Part shown: piece after piece, positions 36,657 to 45,311 of the stretch | Numbering within the stretch: the first letter of the stretch is position 1 | Layout of the letters: each line of letters begins with the position of its first letter | NCBI RefSeq assembly: GCF_017315735.1 | Contig: NZ_JAFLRK010000017.1 | Location: 1 to 55,000, forward strand | Reading direction: 5' to 3' | DNA from: Paracoccus shandongensis | GTDB lineage: Bacteria; Pseudomonadota; Alphaproteobacteria; Rhodobacterales; Rhodobacteraceae | Length of the DNA: 55,000 bases | Notes under the pieces: generated by a model | What the model was told of the DNA's origin: nothing | The model's input: only the letters and a program-made list of their open reading frames with translations | Databases searched by the model: none | Position numbers and translations under genes: made by a program

Positions 36657-37492
36657 TCGGTCCTTCCCCTGGCGCGCGACCGCTGTTTCTGGATGACGGC
36701 GATGGCCACGAAGGCCAGGGCGATCACCAGGAAGCTGACGGCGGATGTCACCGTCCCGATGGCGTAAAGCGCGGGCGTGGTGACGTTGGTGGTCATGTTG
36801 GAAATCTCGATGGGCAGGGTGTTCCTGCCCCCCACGGTCAGCAGGGACCGCGGCATCTCGTCATAGGACAGGGTGAATCCGAACAGGGCCACCGCGATCA
36901 GGCCGGGAAACAGGATCGGCACGGTGACAAGGCCCAGCACCTGCCAGGGCCGGGCGCCGGCGTCCCGCGCCGCTTCCTCCCACGACCCATCAAAGCGGTT
37001 CAGGACGGCGAACATGATCAGCAGGCCGAAGGGCAGGGTCCAGCTCAGATGCGCGCCAAGCGCCGACAGCCACCAGGCCAGCCGCAGGCCCAGAAGCTGG
37101 AACAGCTGGCTGATGCCGAGGCCCAGCAGGATCCCCGGCACGATCAGGCTGATGATCGACAGATAGAAGATCGGCCCCGCGCCCCAGAACCGGCGGCGGA
37201 AGCCAAGGGCCGCGAACAGGCAGACAACCGCTGTGATCGCCATGGCCATGACGCCAAGGAGCAGCGAGCGGCGGAACGCCCCGCCCAGGTCGCCATAGCG
37301 GCTGGAGGTCCAGAGGTCGTTGAACCAGTGGGTCGAGACCCCTCGCATCGGGAAGGTCAGCCCGCCCGTCGGTCCCTGGAAGCTGAGGATGAAGATCATC
37401 AGCATCGGCCCGTAAAGAAACAGCACGAACAGCCCGAAGAACGCCGCCAGAAGGTAGAAGCCCATTCCCCGGCGCGTGGATGATTGCGACAT
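36653..37492 (-). CDS. ABC transporter permease (PotC type)
   Basis: A 279-residue permease with six membrane segments; N-terminal MSQSSTRRGMGFYLLAAFFG, then GVSTHWFNDLWTS near 50 typical of PotC, and the EAA loop GSWEEAARDAGARPWQV near 170. It partners the PotB-type permease encoded 9 bases upstream to form the channel. Confidence 0.92.
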   Translation of the reverse strand: MSQSSTRRGMGFYLLAAFFGLFVLFLYGPMLMIFILSFQGPTGGLTFPMRGVSTHWFNDLWTSSRYGDLGGAFRRSLLLGVMAMAITAVVCLFAALGFRRRFWGAGPIFYLSIISLIVPGILLGLGISQLFQLLGLRLAWWLSALGAHLSWTLPFGLLIMFAVLNRFDGSWEEAARDAGARPWQVLGLVTVPILFPGLIAVALFGFTLSYDEMPRSLLTVGGRNTLPIEISNMTTNVTTPALYAIGTVTSAVSFLVIALAFVAIAVIQKQRSRARGRTE

Positions 37493-37501
37493 GACCGCCC
37501 C

Positions 37502-38377
37502 CTACCGCGCCAGTTCCGCGCGGATGTCCACCACCCGCAGGATGGCCGAGACCATCAGCACCACCACCAGAACCAGCAGCACCGCCAGGGCCGCGGCCTG
37601 GGGATAGAACAACTGGTCGATCTGGTTCTTCATGGCCGACACGACCGATGCGCTTTGCCCCCCGCTCATCACCCGGACGACGAAGAAATCGCCCATCACC
37701 AGCGTGACCACGAAGATCGACCCCAGGGCGATCCCGGTGCGGGACAGGGGGATGATGACGCCGGTCAGGATCTGCCAGGAACTGGCGCCCGCGTCGCGCG
37801 CGGCCTCGATCAGGTTGGGGTTGATCTTGGCCATGCTGTTGAAGATCGGCACGATCATGAACAGCGTGAACAGGTGGATATAGGTCAGCACCACCGCGAA
37901 ATCGGAATACAGCAGGATGTCCAGCGGCCGGTCGGTCAGCCCCGACTGCATCAGCATCCGGTTGAACAGCCCCTCTCGCCCCAGGAAGGGGATCCAGCTG
38001 ACCATGCGGATCACGTTCGAGGTCCAGAACGGGATCGTGCACAAAAGGAACAGCCCGATCTGCCATTTCAGGTTGCGGACGTGAAAGACCAGGAAATAGG
38101 AACAGGTGAAGCCGATCAGCACCGTGGCCACCAGCACGATCGCCGCGTATTTCAGCGTGTTGGCGAACAGCGTCAGCGTGACGCCCGTGGACAGCACGTC
38201 GCGGTAGTTCTGCCAGGTGAAGGCGGGATAGACGGAAATCCCGTCCGATTCCCAGAAGCTGAGCAGCACCACCGTGCCGATGGGAATGCCGACCATGGCC
38301 AGCATGATGAGGGCCAGGGGCGCGACCTGCAGATAGGGGGTCAGGCGCGACCCGCCGCCGGGTGATTGCGCGGACAT
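37502..38377 (-). CDS. ABC transporter permease (PotB type)
   Basis: A 291-residue permease of the PotB group, with six membrane segments and the EAA loop NLIEAARDAGASSWQILTGV near 190-210. The segment PFWTSNVIRMVSWIPFLG near 115 is characteristic of PotB proteins. An 84-base gap separates it from the binding-protein gene; a GC-rich stretch without T-run is seen there, possibly a stem that protects the binding-protein message. Confidence 0.92.
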   Translation of the reverse strand: MSAQSPGGGSRLTPYLQVAPLALIMLAMVGIPIGTVVLLSFWESDGISVYPAFTWQNYRDVLSTGVTLTLFANTLKYAAIVLVATVLIGFTCSYFLVFHVRNLKWQIGLFLLCTIPFWTSNVIRMVSWIPFLGREGLFNRMLMQSGLTDRPLDILLYSDFAVVLTYIHLFTLFMIVPIFNSMAKINPNLIEAARDAGASSWQILTGVIIPLSRTGIALGSIFVVTLVMGDFFVVRVMSGGQSASVVSAMKNQIDQLFYPQAAALAVLLVLVVVLMVSAILRVVDIRAELAR

Positions 38378-38460
38378 GAGGGGGGTTCCTTGGGCCGGAT
38401 GCCGTTCTGGAAAGGGGCGGGCGCGCCGCCCCCCGTGGTCAGGCGCGGTCGAGCGCGCTA

Positions 38461-39759
38461 TCAGGCCGAGATGAACTCGTTCCAGCGCTGGACCATGTAG
38501 CGTTCCTCGTCCATCACCGTGTTCCAGCAGGCCACGTTGCCCATGCGCTGTTCGAACGATCCGCCGTCGCGCACCGCGCCCGCCTTGTCCATCACCGCGC
38601 CGTAAGGGTCCAGGATATCCTCGGTCGCGGGCTTGCCTTCGTACCAGTAGCCCACTTCGTTGAGCGTCAGGTTGGCCTTGGCAGTTTCCGGCACGGACGA
38701 ATAATACCCCTGCCGCGCGATGAAGGCGCCCTGCCAGCCCGACAGATACCAGTTCAGGTAATCATAGGCCGCATCCAGCTTCATCCCCTCAAGATGGCCC
38801 ATCAGGCCCATCCCGAGGCCCCATCCGCGATAGCCTTCCTTGAGGCCCTGATACACGCATTCGATGCCGCGCGACTTCACGGCGGTGACGGCGGGCGACC
38901 ACATCGACTGGATCACCACCTCGCCCGCGGCCATCAGGTTCACTGATTCGTCGAAGGTGGACCAGAAGGCGCGGAACTGGCCATCCCGTTTCAGCTCGAT
39001 CAGCCGGGTGATGGTGTGGTCGATCTCGTCCCGGGTCATGTTGCCCTTGTCGGCATAGGTGATCTCGCCCATGGCCTCCAGCGCCATGGCGGCGTCCATG
39101 ATGCCGATCTGCGGGATGTTCACCAGCGCGGTCTTGCCCTTGAACTCGGGGTTGAACAGCTCGGCCCAGCTTTCGACCGGCCGCCCGATCAGGTCGGACC
39201 GGATCCCCACCGTGTCGGCGTTGTAGATCGTGGGCATGGTGGTGGCGTAGTCGGTGGCCCCTGCCGCGAAGGACGTGTCGCCCGGGCCGCCGGTATACAT
39301 CACCTCCAGAGGCATGGTGCCCTGGCGCGACAGGTCGGACCCGTCGAAGTTCTTGCCGTCCTTCATCAGGGGCGTCATCTTCGACCAGTTGGCGATGCGC
39401 GCGATTTCCACGGGTTGCAGCTTGCCCGACCGCCAGACCTTCTGCATGGCCCAGAATTCCAGGTCGGCGATGTCGATGGTCTCGGGCTGGCTGACCACCT
39501 TGGTCATCAGCGACGTGCTGTCCGCCGTCTGCGGGACAATGGTGAAGCCCAGGTCCGCGCTGGCCTTTTCCGCGATGTCGGCGATCACCGAATAGGACGG
39601 GCCCACCTGGTTCAGGGTGATGTCCTTGATGGTCTGCGCCCAGATCATCGGCGCGCCAAGGACGCCCGATCCCGCCGCCACCCCGGCCGTCGCGGCCGAG
39701 GTCTTCAGAAAGCCGCGGCGCGTCAGCCCCGCGCTGCCCCTGTCTTTGCCGTGTGTCAT
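38461..39759 (-). CDS. ABC transporter substrate-binding protein, PotD-like, Tat-exported
   Basis: A 432-residue binding protein with a twin-arginine signal (TRRGFLKTSAATAGVAAG at 13-30, cleavage near WAQ/TI). The fold is the PotD/FbpA type for polyamine-, opine- or amide-like ligands. Diagnostic stretches are EGYRGW at 308-313, YLNWYL at 334-339 and ARQGYYSSVP at 348-357. These recur in the signal-less homologue at 40977-42134, so the two are paralogues. It is the first gene of the minus-strand transport/hydrolase operon; a divergent GntR regulator lies 196 bases away. Confidence 0.9.
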   Translation of the reverse strand: MTHGKDRGSAGLTRRGFLKTSAATAGVAAGSGVLGAPMIWAQTIKDITLNQVGPSYSVIADIAEKASADLGFTIVPQTADSTSLMTKVVSQPETIDIADLEFWAMQKVWRSGKLQPVEIARIANWSKMTPLMKDGKNFDGSDLSRQGTMPLEVMYTGGPGDTSFAAGATDYATTMPTIYNADTVGIRSDLIGRPVESWAELFNPEFKGKTALVNIPQIGIMDAAMALEAMGEITYADKGNMTRDEIDHTITRLIELKRDGQFRAFWSTFDESVNLMAAGEVVIQSMWSPAVTAVKSRGIECVYQGLKEGYRGWGLGMGLMGHLEGMKLDAAYDYLNWYLSGWQGAFIARQGYYSSVPETAKANLTLNEVGYWYEGKPATEDILDPYGAVMDKAGAVRDGGSFEQRMGNVACWNTVMDEERYMVQRWNEFISA

Positions 39760-39877
39760 GCCATCTCTCCCGGTTGGTTGCCGTGGCTGGCGCCACGGAG
39801 GACGCCGGTCCGGGCCGGTTCTGCGGCCTTCTGAGACTCGGCGGCGACAGGATCACGGTAGCAAACTGTCTTTGGGA

Positions 39878-39925
39878 TGCAATGCACATTTTTGGCTGTG
39901 GCGCGCGAACATATCCGTTAGGATA
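39878..39925. promoter_or_regulatory. Two palindromes in the divergent promoter region
   Basis: TGCA-A-TGCA (39878-39886) and TATCC-GTTA-GGATA (39912-39925) lie in the gap between the Tat-exported binding protein gene and the GntR regulator gene, in its most AT-rich part. Each is perfectly symmetrical. They are candidates for operator sites of the tandem winged-helix regulator, which could read two separate sites; this is an inference. Confidence 0.4.
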
Positions 39926-39955
39926 GGCCAAGGGGGGGGCCTTCGGGGGAACGGC

Positions 39956-40984
39956 ATGGCATCGGACGGCGCAGGGGGGACGGGCCGCGACCGGGACGCG
40001 GGCGGTGCCTTTCTGTATGCGTCGGTGCGCGACCTGCTGGCGGCCCGGATCCGCCAGGACCAGCTTCCCCCCGGCGCCCTGCTGAAGGAAGCGCCGATTT
40101 CCAGCCAACTCGGGATCAGCCGCGCCCCCGTGCGCCGGGCGCTGGCGCTGTTGGCCCAGGACGGCCTGGTCACGCCGGCGGCGGGCCAGGGCTATGTCGT
40201 CGGGCGGTCGGACCTGCCGCTGCGCCTGTCGCCCCGGCGCCTGCACGAAATCCTGACGGCCGACACGGGCGACCTGGACCGCACCGCGTCGTGGGAGCGG
40301 ATCTTTTCCCAGGTGGCCGATGCCGTCACAAGCTGCATGCCCTTCGGCAGCTTCCGCATCCAGGAAGCCGAGCTTGGCGATCACTACAACGTCAGCCGCA
40401 CCGTCGCGCGCGAGGTGCTGTGGCGCCTGATGGATCGGCGGCTGGTGGAAAAGAACCGCAAGTCGCACTGGATCGTCGGCCAGCTGACCGCGCGCGACCT
40501 GCGCGACACGCTGCAGATGCGCCGTCTTCTGGAACCCGAGGCCCTGGCCATGGTCGCGGCGGACCGCAGCTTGGGCGGCTTCGACGGGCTTCTGCGGGAT
40601 ATCGAGGTAGCCATCGACAGCTTTCCCGCCTGCGGCGGCGCGGCGGTCGACCGGCTGGAGGAGGCGATGTTCGTGGATATGTTCGGGGGCCTGCGCAATT
40701 CGCGCCTGCTGGGGTCGATCCGGCGCAACCAGTTGTCCCTTCTGGTGGCGCGCCTGTTCAGGCGCCGCTTTCCCATCATCGACGACGGGGCCGCCTTGCG
40801 GGAATATGCGCGGATCCTGCGGCACCTGGGGCAGGGGCAGATCCGCCAGGCCCAGGCCGTGCTGCATGACCACCTGTCCCGCATCGAGGCGCTGGCGCTG
40901 GCGCGGCTGCGCGTCCTTTCGCTGCTGGAGGCGCCCGACATGACCCCCTACATGACGCCCGTCTATCGGGGCCAGGATGGCTGA
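39956..40984 (+). CDS. GntR family regulator with two winged-helix domains
   Basis: A 342-residue regulator with two GntR-like winged helices: residues about 20-82 (ISSQLGISRAPVRRALALLA) and about 117-176 (ELGDHYNVSRTVAREVLWRL), then an FCD-like helical ligand domain from about 180 to 330. The second wing reads NRKSHWIVGQLTARDLRDTL, parallel to the HWI wing of the 23201-24088 protein. Its last 8 bases overlap the start of a cytoplasmic binding-protein homologue. It faces the ABC/amide hydrolase operon and should regulate it. Confidence 0.82.
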   Translation: MASDGAGGTGRDRDAGGAFLYASVRDLLAARIRQDQLPPGALLKEAPISSQLGISRAPVRRALALLAQDGLVTPAAGQGYVVGRSDLPLRLSPRRLHEILTADTGDLDRTASWERIFSQVADAVTSCMPFGSFRIQEAELGDHYNVSRTVAREVLWRLMDRRLVEKNRKSHWIVGQLTARDLRDTLQMRRLLEPEALAMVAADRSLGGFDGLLRDIEVAIDSFPACGGAAVDRLEEAMFVDMFGGLRNSRLLGSIRRNQLSLLVARLFRRRFPIIDDGAALREYARILRHLGQGQIRQAQAVLHDHLSRIEALALARLRVLSLLEAPDMTPYMTPVYRGQDG

Positions 40985-42134
40985 GGCGCTGCGGGTCATC
41001 GGCACATCCGCCACCCTGACCGAGGCCCTGCGCCGGCAGGCCCATGCCGATCTGGATTTCCCGGTCGCCTTCGAGGTTCTGGACGGGCTGTCCTGCCAAA
41101 GCCGGGGCGTGCTGTCGCCCGAAAGCTATGACGTTTATGACCAGTGGTTCCATTCGGTCGACCTGCTCTGGACCGCAGGGTCGATCCAGCCCATCGACAC
41201 GGCCCGGATCGCGCATTGGGACGCCGTGCGGTCGTCGGATGTCCTCGCGGGGCCCGCGCGGGGCTTCGGGACACGCCCCGCCGACGTGCTGTTCGTCCAG
41301 CCCGACCGTTCGCTTGCCGCCACGCCCGCCCCGGCCATCTCGATGCTGCCGACCTCGTACAACATGGACAGCTTCGCCTATGCCCCGGACCTGGCGCTGC
41401 GCCGCCACCCGGCCGAGCCGGAAAGCTGGGCCTGGCTTCTGGACGGCCGCTGGCATGGCCGCTGCGCGCTGAGCCTGGATCCGGCCGCCAGCGCCGTGGA
41501 GCTTGCGCTGGCCGTCCAGGCCGCCGGGCTGATGACGATCGGCGACCCCGGCGATCTGACGGTCGAGGAAATCGACGAGATGTTCGGGCACCTGATGGCG
41601 CGCAAGCGCAGCGGCCATTTCACCCGCTTCTGGAATTCGGCCGAGGATTCGATCCGCCTGCTGTCAACGTCCGGCTGCGTCCTGTCCTCGCTGTGGTCGC
41701 CCGCCTATTACGGGCTGAGAAGCCTGGGCCTTGAGCTGACCTATGCCGCCCCGACCGAAGGATATCGGGGCTGGCATTCCGGCATGTGCCTGTCCGCCGC
41801 CCTTCACGGCGACCGCCTGGACAGGGCCTATCGCTATCTGAACTGGTGGCTTGACGGCGTGCCGGGGGCGATCATGGCGCGGCAGGGATACTATATCTCG
41901 GTGCCGTCGCGGCTTGGCGGCACGCTGACGGATCCCGAATGGGACTATTGGTATGGCGGCCTTCCGGCTGCCGCCGATCTGCCCGGCCAGTCCGGGGCGA
42001 TCATCGTGCAAAAGGGCGAGCGCCGCGCCGGAGGCGGCTATCGGCAGCGCCTGTCCAAGGTCACCGTCTGGAGCACGATCATGCCCGAACACAACTACCT
42101 GGTCCGGCGCTGGCACGAGTTCCTTCAAGGCTAA
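40977..42134 (+). CDS. Signal-less paralogue of the ABC substrate-binding protein (putative cytoplasmic sensor)
   Basis: A 385-residue protein aligning along its length with the exported binding protein at 38461-39759: EGYRGW 261-266, YLNWWL 287-292 and ARQGYYISVP 301-310 correspond to that protein's motifs, and QPIDTARIAHW parallels QPVEIARIANW. It begins directly at the mature-domain equivalent (MAEALRVIGTSATL), with no Sec or Tat signal, so it should stay in the cytoplasm. Its ATG overlaps the end of the GntR gene by 8 bases, implying co-translation. A plausible role is ligand sensing or sequestration for the regulator; alternatively it is a decayed duplicate, but the full-length frame argues against that. 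Confidence 0.8.
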   Translation: MAEALRVIGTSATLTEALRRQAHADLDFPVAFEVLDGLSCQSRGVLSPESYDVYDQWFHSVDLLWTAGSIQPIDTARIAHWDAVRSSDVLAGPARGFGTRPADVLFVQPDRSLAATPAPAISMLPTSYNMDSFAYAPDLALRRHPAEPESWAWLLDGRWHGRCALSLDPAASAVELALAVQAAGLMTIGDPGDLTVEEIDEMFGHLMARKRSGHFTRFWNSAEDSIRLLSTSGCVLSSLWSPAYYGLRSLGLELTYAAPTEGYRGWHSGMCLSAALHGDRLDRAYRYLNWWLDGVPGAIMARQGYYISVPSRLGGTLTDPEWDYWYGGLPAAADLPGQSGAIIVQKGERRAGGGYRQRLSKVTVWSTIMPEHNYLVRRWHEFLQG

Positions 42135-42269
42135 GGGGGGGTTGACGGCAAAGGCAGGGAGACTCGCGCCGCCTGTCGCGGCAGCGGTCCAGACGAAGCC
42201 TTGGCGCGGAAGCGAATGGCGTGCCGGGGCGGGAATGGGCGGGAGGCGGTTTCTGGCCGTTTTCCTGTC
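42135..42269. other. Short interval without a recognised gene, left edge of pcaQ scar
   Basis: No family resemblance was seen. It marks the left side of the deletion that removed most of pcaQ. Confidence 0.4.
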
Positions 42270-42488
42270 TCCCTTGCCTTTGGGCGCGAGGTGGTGACGC
42301 GGTCGGACGCCGTGTGGTTCATTTCCGAAGGGGTGGTCCGCCCCGAGATCGAGGCGGGCGCGCTGGTGGTTCTGCCGATCCGCAACGAGCTGCTGGGCGG
42401 GCCGGTGGGCATCAGCCTGCGCGAGGGGGGCGAATTGCGGCCCGAGGCGCAGGCGCTGGTGGCGGCGCTGGAGGCCGCCGCTCAGTAG
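42270..42488 (+). pseudogene. pcaQ: C-terminal remnant of a LysR regulator, probably pcaQ
   Basis: About 70 residues from FGREVVTRSDAVWFISEG through EIEAGALVVLPI and GGPVGISLREGG to TAG 42486-42488 match the effector-domain end of PcaQ-type LysR regulators of protocatechuate genes. The DNA-binding N-terminus and most of the effector domain are missing. The tail converges on pobA, overlapping it by 7 bases. The partner pca genes normally divergent from pcaQ are not in the window. Confidence 0.65.
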
Positions 42489-43648
42489 GGCAGGCCCACG
42501 TAGTTCTCGGCCAGGTCGCGCTGCGCGGCCTCGGACGCGGCCAGATGGGCCAGGGTGGCGCGGCGCATCTGGGCGGCGAAGCTGTCCTCGCCCTCGAAGC
42601 GGTGCAGCATGGTGGTCATCTGCCAGGAAAAGCGCATGGCCTTCCAGATGCGGGCCAGCGCCCGGGCCGAATAGGCGTCGATGCCCGCCGTGTTCCCGCG
42701 CAGCGCGTCGATCAGCGCGCCGTGCAGGTAGAAGACATCCGACACCGCCAGGTTCAGCCCCTTGGCCCCGGTCGGCGGCACGATATGGGCGGCGTCGCCC
42801 ACCAGGAACAGCCGGCCCCACCGCAGGGGTTCGCTGACGAAGCTGCGCAGGGGGGCGATGGACTTCTCGATGGAGGGGCCGGTGACCAGGCGGGCGGCGG
42901 CCTCGGAGGGGATGCGGCGGCGGAACTCGGCCCAGAAGCGGTCGTCCGGCCAGTCGTCCACCGTGTCGGTCAGCGGCACCTGCACATAGTAGCGCACCAG
43001 GCTTTCGCTGCGCATGGAGGCCAAGGCGAAGCCGTGGGGCGAGTTGGCATAGATCAGCTCGTCCGCCACCGGCGGCGTGCGCGACAGGATGCCCAGCCAG
43101 CCGAAGGGATAGACGCGCTCGAACTCCTGCCGCCTGGCTTCGGGGATGGTCTTGCGGGACACCCCGTGAAAGCCGTCGCAGCCCGCGACATAGGCGCAGG
43201 TCAGGCGGTGCGGCTTGCCGTCGACCGTGTATTCGACCGCTGCCTGCGGCCCGTCCAGGTCAAGGATGCGCACGTCGCCGACGCCGTGGACGATGGTCGT
43301 GCCCATGGCGTCCTGCGCGGCATAAAGATCGCGCGTCACCTCGGTCTGGCCATAAACCATCACCCGCCTGCCGGTCAGCGCCTTGAAGTCGATATGGACC
43401 ACCATGTCCGCATCGGTGATCAGCGTGCCGTCATGGGGGATCCCTTCCGCGTCCATGCGCGCGCCCACGCCCGCCTCGCGCAGCATCTCGACGCTGCCCC
43501 ATTCCAGGATGCCCGCCCGGATGCGCGACAGCACGTGATCGCGCGTGCCGCGTTCCAGGATCACCGTGGCGACCCCCGCCCGGTTCAGCAGTTGCGACAA
43601 AAGCAGCCCCGAGGGCCCGCCGCCGATGATGACGACCTGGGTGTCCAT
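42482..43648 (-). CDS. pobA: 4-hydroxybenzoate 3-monooxygenase
   Basis: A 388-residue FAD aromatic hydroxylase of normal PobA length converting 4-hydroxybenzoate to protocatechuate with NADPH and O2. Motifs: GGGPSGLLLSQLL (FAD, residues 9-21), RAGILEWGS near 44, AGCDGFHGVSR (the DG motif) near 155, and GRLFLVGDAAHIVPPTGAKG near 278. The enzyme starts the protocatechuate branch of the beta-ketoadipate pathway. It is divergent from an AraC-type regulator, a common pobA-pobR layout. Confidence 0.95.
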   Translation of the reverse strand: MDTQVVIIGGGPSGLLLSQLLNRAGVATVILERGTRDHVLSRIRAGILEWGSVEMLREAGVGARMDAEGIPHDGTLITDADMVVHIDFKALTGRRVMVYGQTEVTRDLYAAQDAMGTTIVHGVGDVRILDLDGPQAAVEYTVDGKPHRLTCAYVAGCDGFHGVSRKTIPEARRQEFERVYPFGWLGILSRTPPVADELIYANSPHGFALASMRSESLVRYYVQVPLTDTVDDWPDDRFWAEFRRRIPSEAAARLVTGPSIEKSIAPLRSFVSEPLRWGRLFLVGDAAHIVPPTGAKGLNLAVSDVFYLHGALIDALRGNTAGIDAYSARALARIWKAMRFSWQMTTMLHRFEGEDSFAAQMRRATLAHLAASEAAQRDLAENYVGLPY

Positions 43649-43740
43649 GTTCGCGTTCCTTCCCCTTGTTTGCGGTCTTCTAGCCGCGCGCGGGCCGGGC
43701 GCGAATGGACAGGCAGGGCCGCGGATGGTACTTTCCGGGC

Positions 43741-44583
43741 ATGACGACCGCCTCGCAGATCCCCATGTTCAGCCTGTTCGGCGAAACCGGCGCCTTTCCC
43801 GACGTGGTGCATTGCGAGCCGATCCGCGACCGCGCGGGCCGGCACGCCTGGGTCATCGCGCCCCACCGCCACACCGACATGGCGCAGGTCTTTGTCATGG
43901 ACCGGGGCTGCGCCGCGGTGCGCATCGACGGGCAGGACGAGGCGCTGGCGGACGGGGAGTTCCTGTTTCTTCCGGCGAAATCCGTGCACGGCTTCACCTT
44001 CGCCCAGGGCGCCGAGGGGCTGGTCTTGTCCTTTCCGCTGGCCATCCTGTCGGGGGCGGCCCCGGCCGATCTGGCGCGGCTGTTGTCGCGGCCGCTGCGC
44101 CACCCGGCCGGGGGGCGCATCGCCGAGCTGGCGCGCCAGATCCACCACGCCTTCCGCGACACCGGCCCGTTGCGCGCGAGCCTTCTGGTCAGCCTGTCGC
44201 AGGCCCTGCTGATCTCGGTCGCGGAAATCGCGGCGCGGCGCGGGCAAAGGGTCGCGCCCCTGCCGCGCCGCCGGATGGAGGCGTTCGAGCGGCTGATCGT
44301 GCAGCACATGGGCGACGGCTGGGGGGCGGCCGACTATGCCTCGGCCCTGGCGATCACGCCGGGGCATCTGAGCCGCATCTGCCGGATGGCCACCGGCCAG
44401 GGCGCCACCCGCCACATCGAGACCGTCCTGATGACCGAGGCCCGCCGCCTGCTGGCCTTCACCCGCCTGCCCGTCGCCGAGATCGGCCACAGGCTCGGCT
44501 TCGACGACCCCCCGTACTTCTCACGCCGGTTTCGGGTCGCGACGGGCGAGACGCCCTCGGCCTATCGGCTGCGCTTTGCCTGA
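43741..44583 (+). CDS. pobR: AraC family regulator of pobA (PobR-like)
   Basis: A 280-residue regulator with an N-terminal cupin sensor (IAPHRHTDMAQVFVMDRG and GEFLFLPAKSVHGFTF) and a C-terminal double HTH (YASALAITPGHLSRICR and VAEIGHRLGFDDPPYFSR). ATG 43741 gives the usual short N-terminus (MTTASQIPMFSLFGE); ATG 43705 would add 12 residues not typical of the family. Its divergent position next to pobA suggests 4-hydroxybenzoate-responsive activation. Its 3' end overlaps the thi-linked permease gene by 22 bases on the opposite strand. Confidence 0.8.
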   Translation: MTTASQIPMFSLFGETGAFPDVVHCEPIRDRAGRHAWVIAPHRHTDMAQVFVMDRGCAAVRIDGQDEALADGEFLFLPAKSVHGFTFAQGAEGLVLSFPLAILSGAAPADLARLLSRPLRHPAGGRIAELARQIHHAFRDTGPLRASLLVSLSQALLISVAEIAARRGQRVAPLPRRRMEAFERLIVQHMGDGWGAADYASALAITPGHLSRICRMATGQGATRHIETVLMTEARRLLAFTRLPVAEIGHRLGFDDPPYFSRRFRVATGETPSAYRLRFA

Positions 44584-45311
44584 GCGGGGGAACCGGCGGC
44601 GTGACGGTCCAGCCGTAGGGCCAGCCGCGACACGGCGGCCTTGAAGGCGACCGCTACCAGGACGGTCGCGGCCAGTGCCGCGAACATCGCGTCGATCTTC
44701 ATGCGCCCGACCGACTGGATCATCAGTGCGCCCAGGCCGCGCGATCCGCCCACCCATTCGCCCGCGATGGCCGCCGCCGGGGCATGGACGGCGGCGATCC
44801 TCAGCCCGCTGGCAAGGCCGGGCAGGGCGGCGGGGATGCGGACGATCCGCATGGCCTGCACGGGCGTGGCGCCCAGGCTGTCGGCCAGGTCGCGAAACAC
44901 CCGGGGCGTGCGCGACAACCCGTCCCCGAAGGCCGAGGCGACCGGAAAGAACACCGTCAGCGCCACGACGGCGATCTTGGGCGCGACGCCATAGCCCAAC
45001 CACAGCGTCAGCAGCGGCGCGAAGGCAAAGACCGGCACCGTCTGGCTGAGCGTGATCAGCGGCATCAGCGCGCGGCGCAGCGGCGCCAGCAGGCCCATGG
45101 CCAGCGCCATCAGGACGCCCAGGGACGCGCCGATGGCAAAGCCCGCGCCGATCTCGGCCCCGGTGACCAGGGCCGCGCGGGCCAGCGCCGCCCGCCCGTC
45201 GATCACGGCCCGCGCGACCGCCAGCGGCCCGGGCAGCAGAAAGCGCGGGATCTGCAAGGCCGTGACGGCACCCTGCCACAGCAGCACGAAGATCACGGCA
45301 AGGCGGATCAC
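44562..45311 (-). CDS. ABC transporter permease, ThiX/SsuC-like (thiamine precursor uptake)
   Basis: A 249-residue permease with six membrane segments and the EAA loop LADSLGATPVQAMRIVRIP near 150-170. The GTG start at 45311 overlaps the tenA-derived stop as GTGA; the upstream extension of the frame is shadow. Placed behind a ThiY-like binding protein in a riboswitch-controlled thi operon, it probably carries a pyrimidine precursor (formylaminopyrimidine/HMP). The ATPase gene (thiZ) expected next is not present; the gene instead collides with pobR. Confidence 0.75.
   Translation of the reverse strand: MIRLAVIFVLLWQGAVTALQIPRFLLPGPLAVARAVIDGRAALARAALVTGAEIGAGFAIGASLGVLMALAMGLLAPLRRALMPLITLSQTVPVFAFAPLLTLWLGYGVAPKIAVVALTVFFPVASAFGDGLSRTPRVFRDLADSLGATPVQAMRIVRIPAALPGLASGLRIAAVHAPAAAIAGEWVGGSRGLGALMIQSVGRMKIDAMFAALAATVLVAVAFKAAVSRLALRLDRHAAGSPAQAKRSR

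Noticed and set aside
42201..42269. In-frame ATG extension ahead of the pcaQ tail
   Set aside because: The first 25 residues have no LysR similarity; the ATG is a chance start, not a real small gene.
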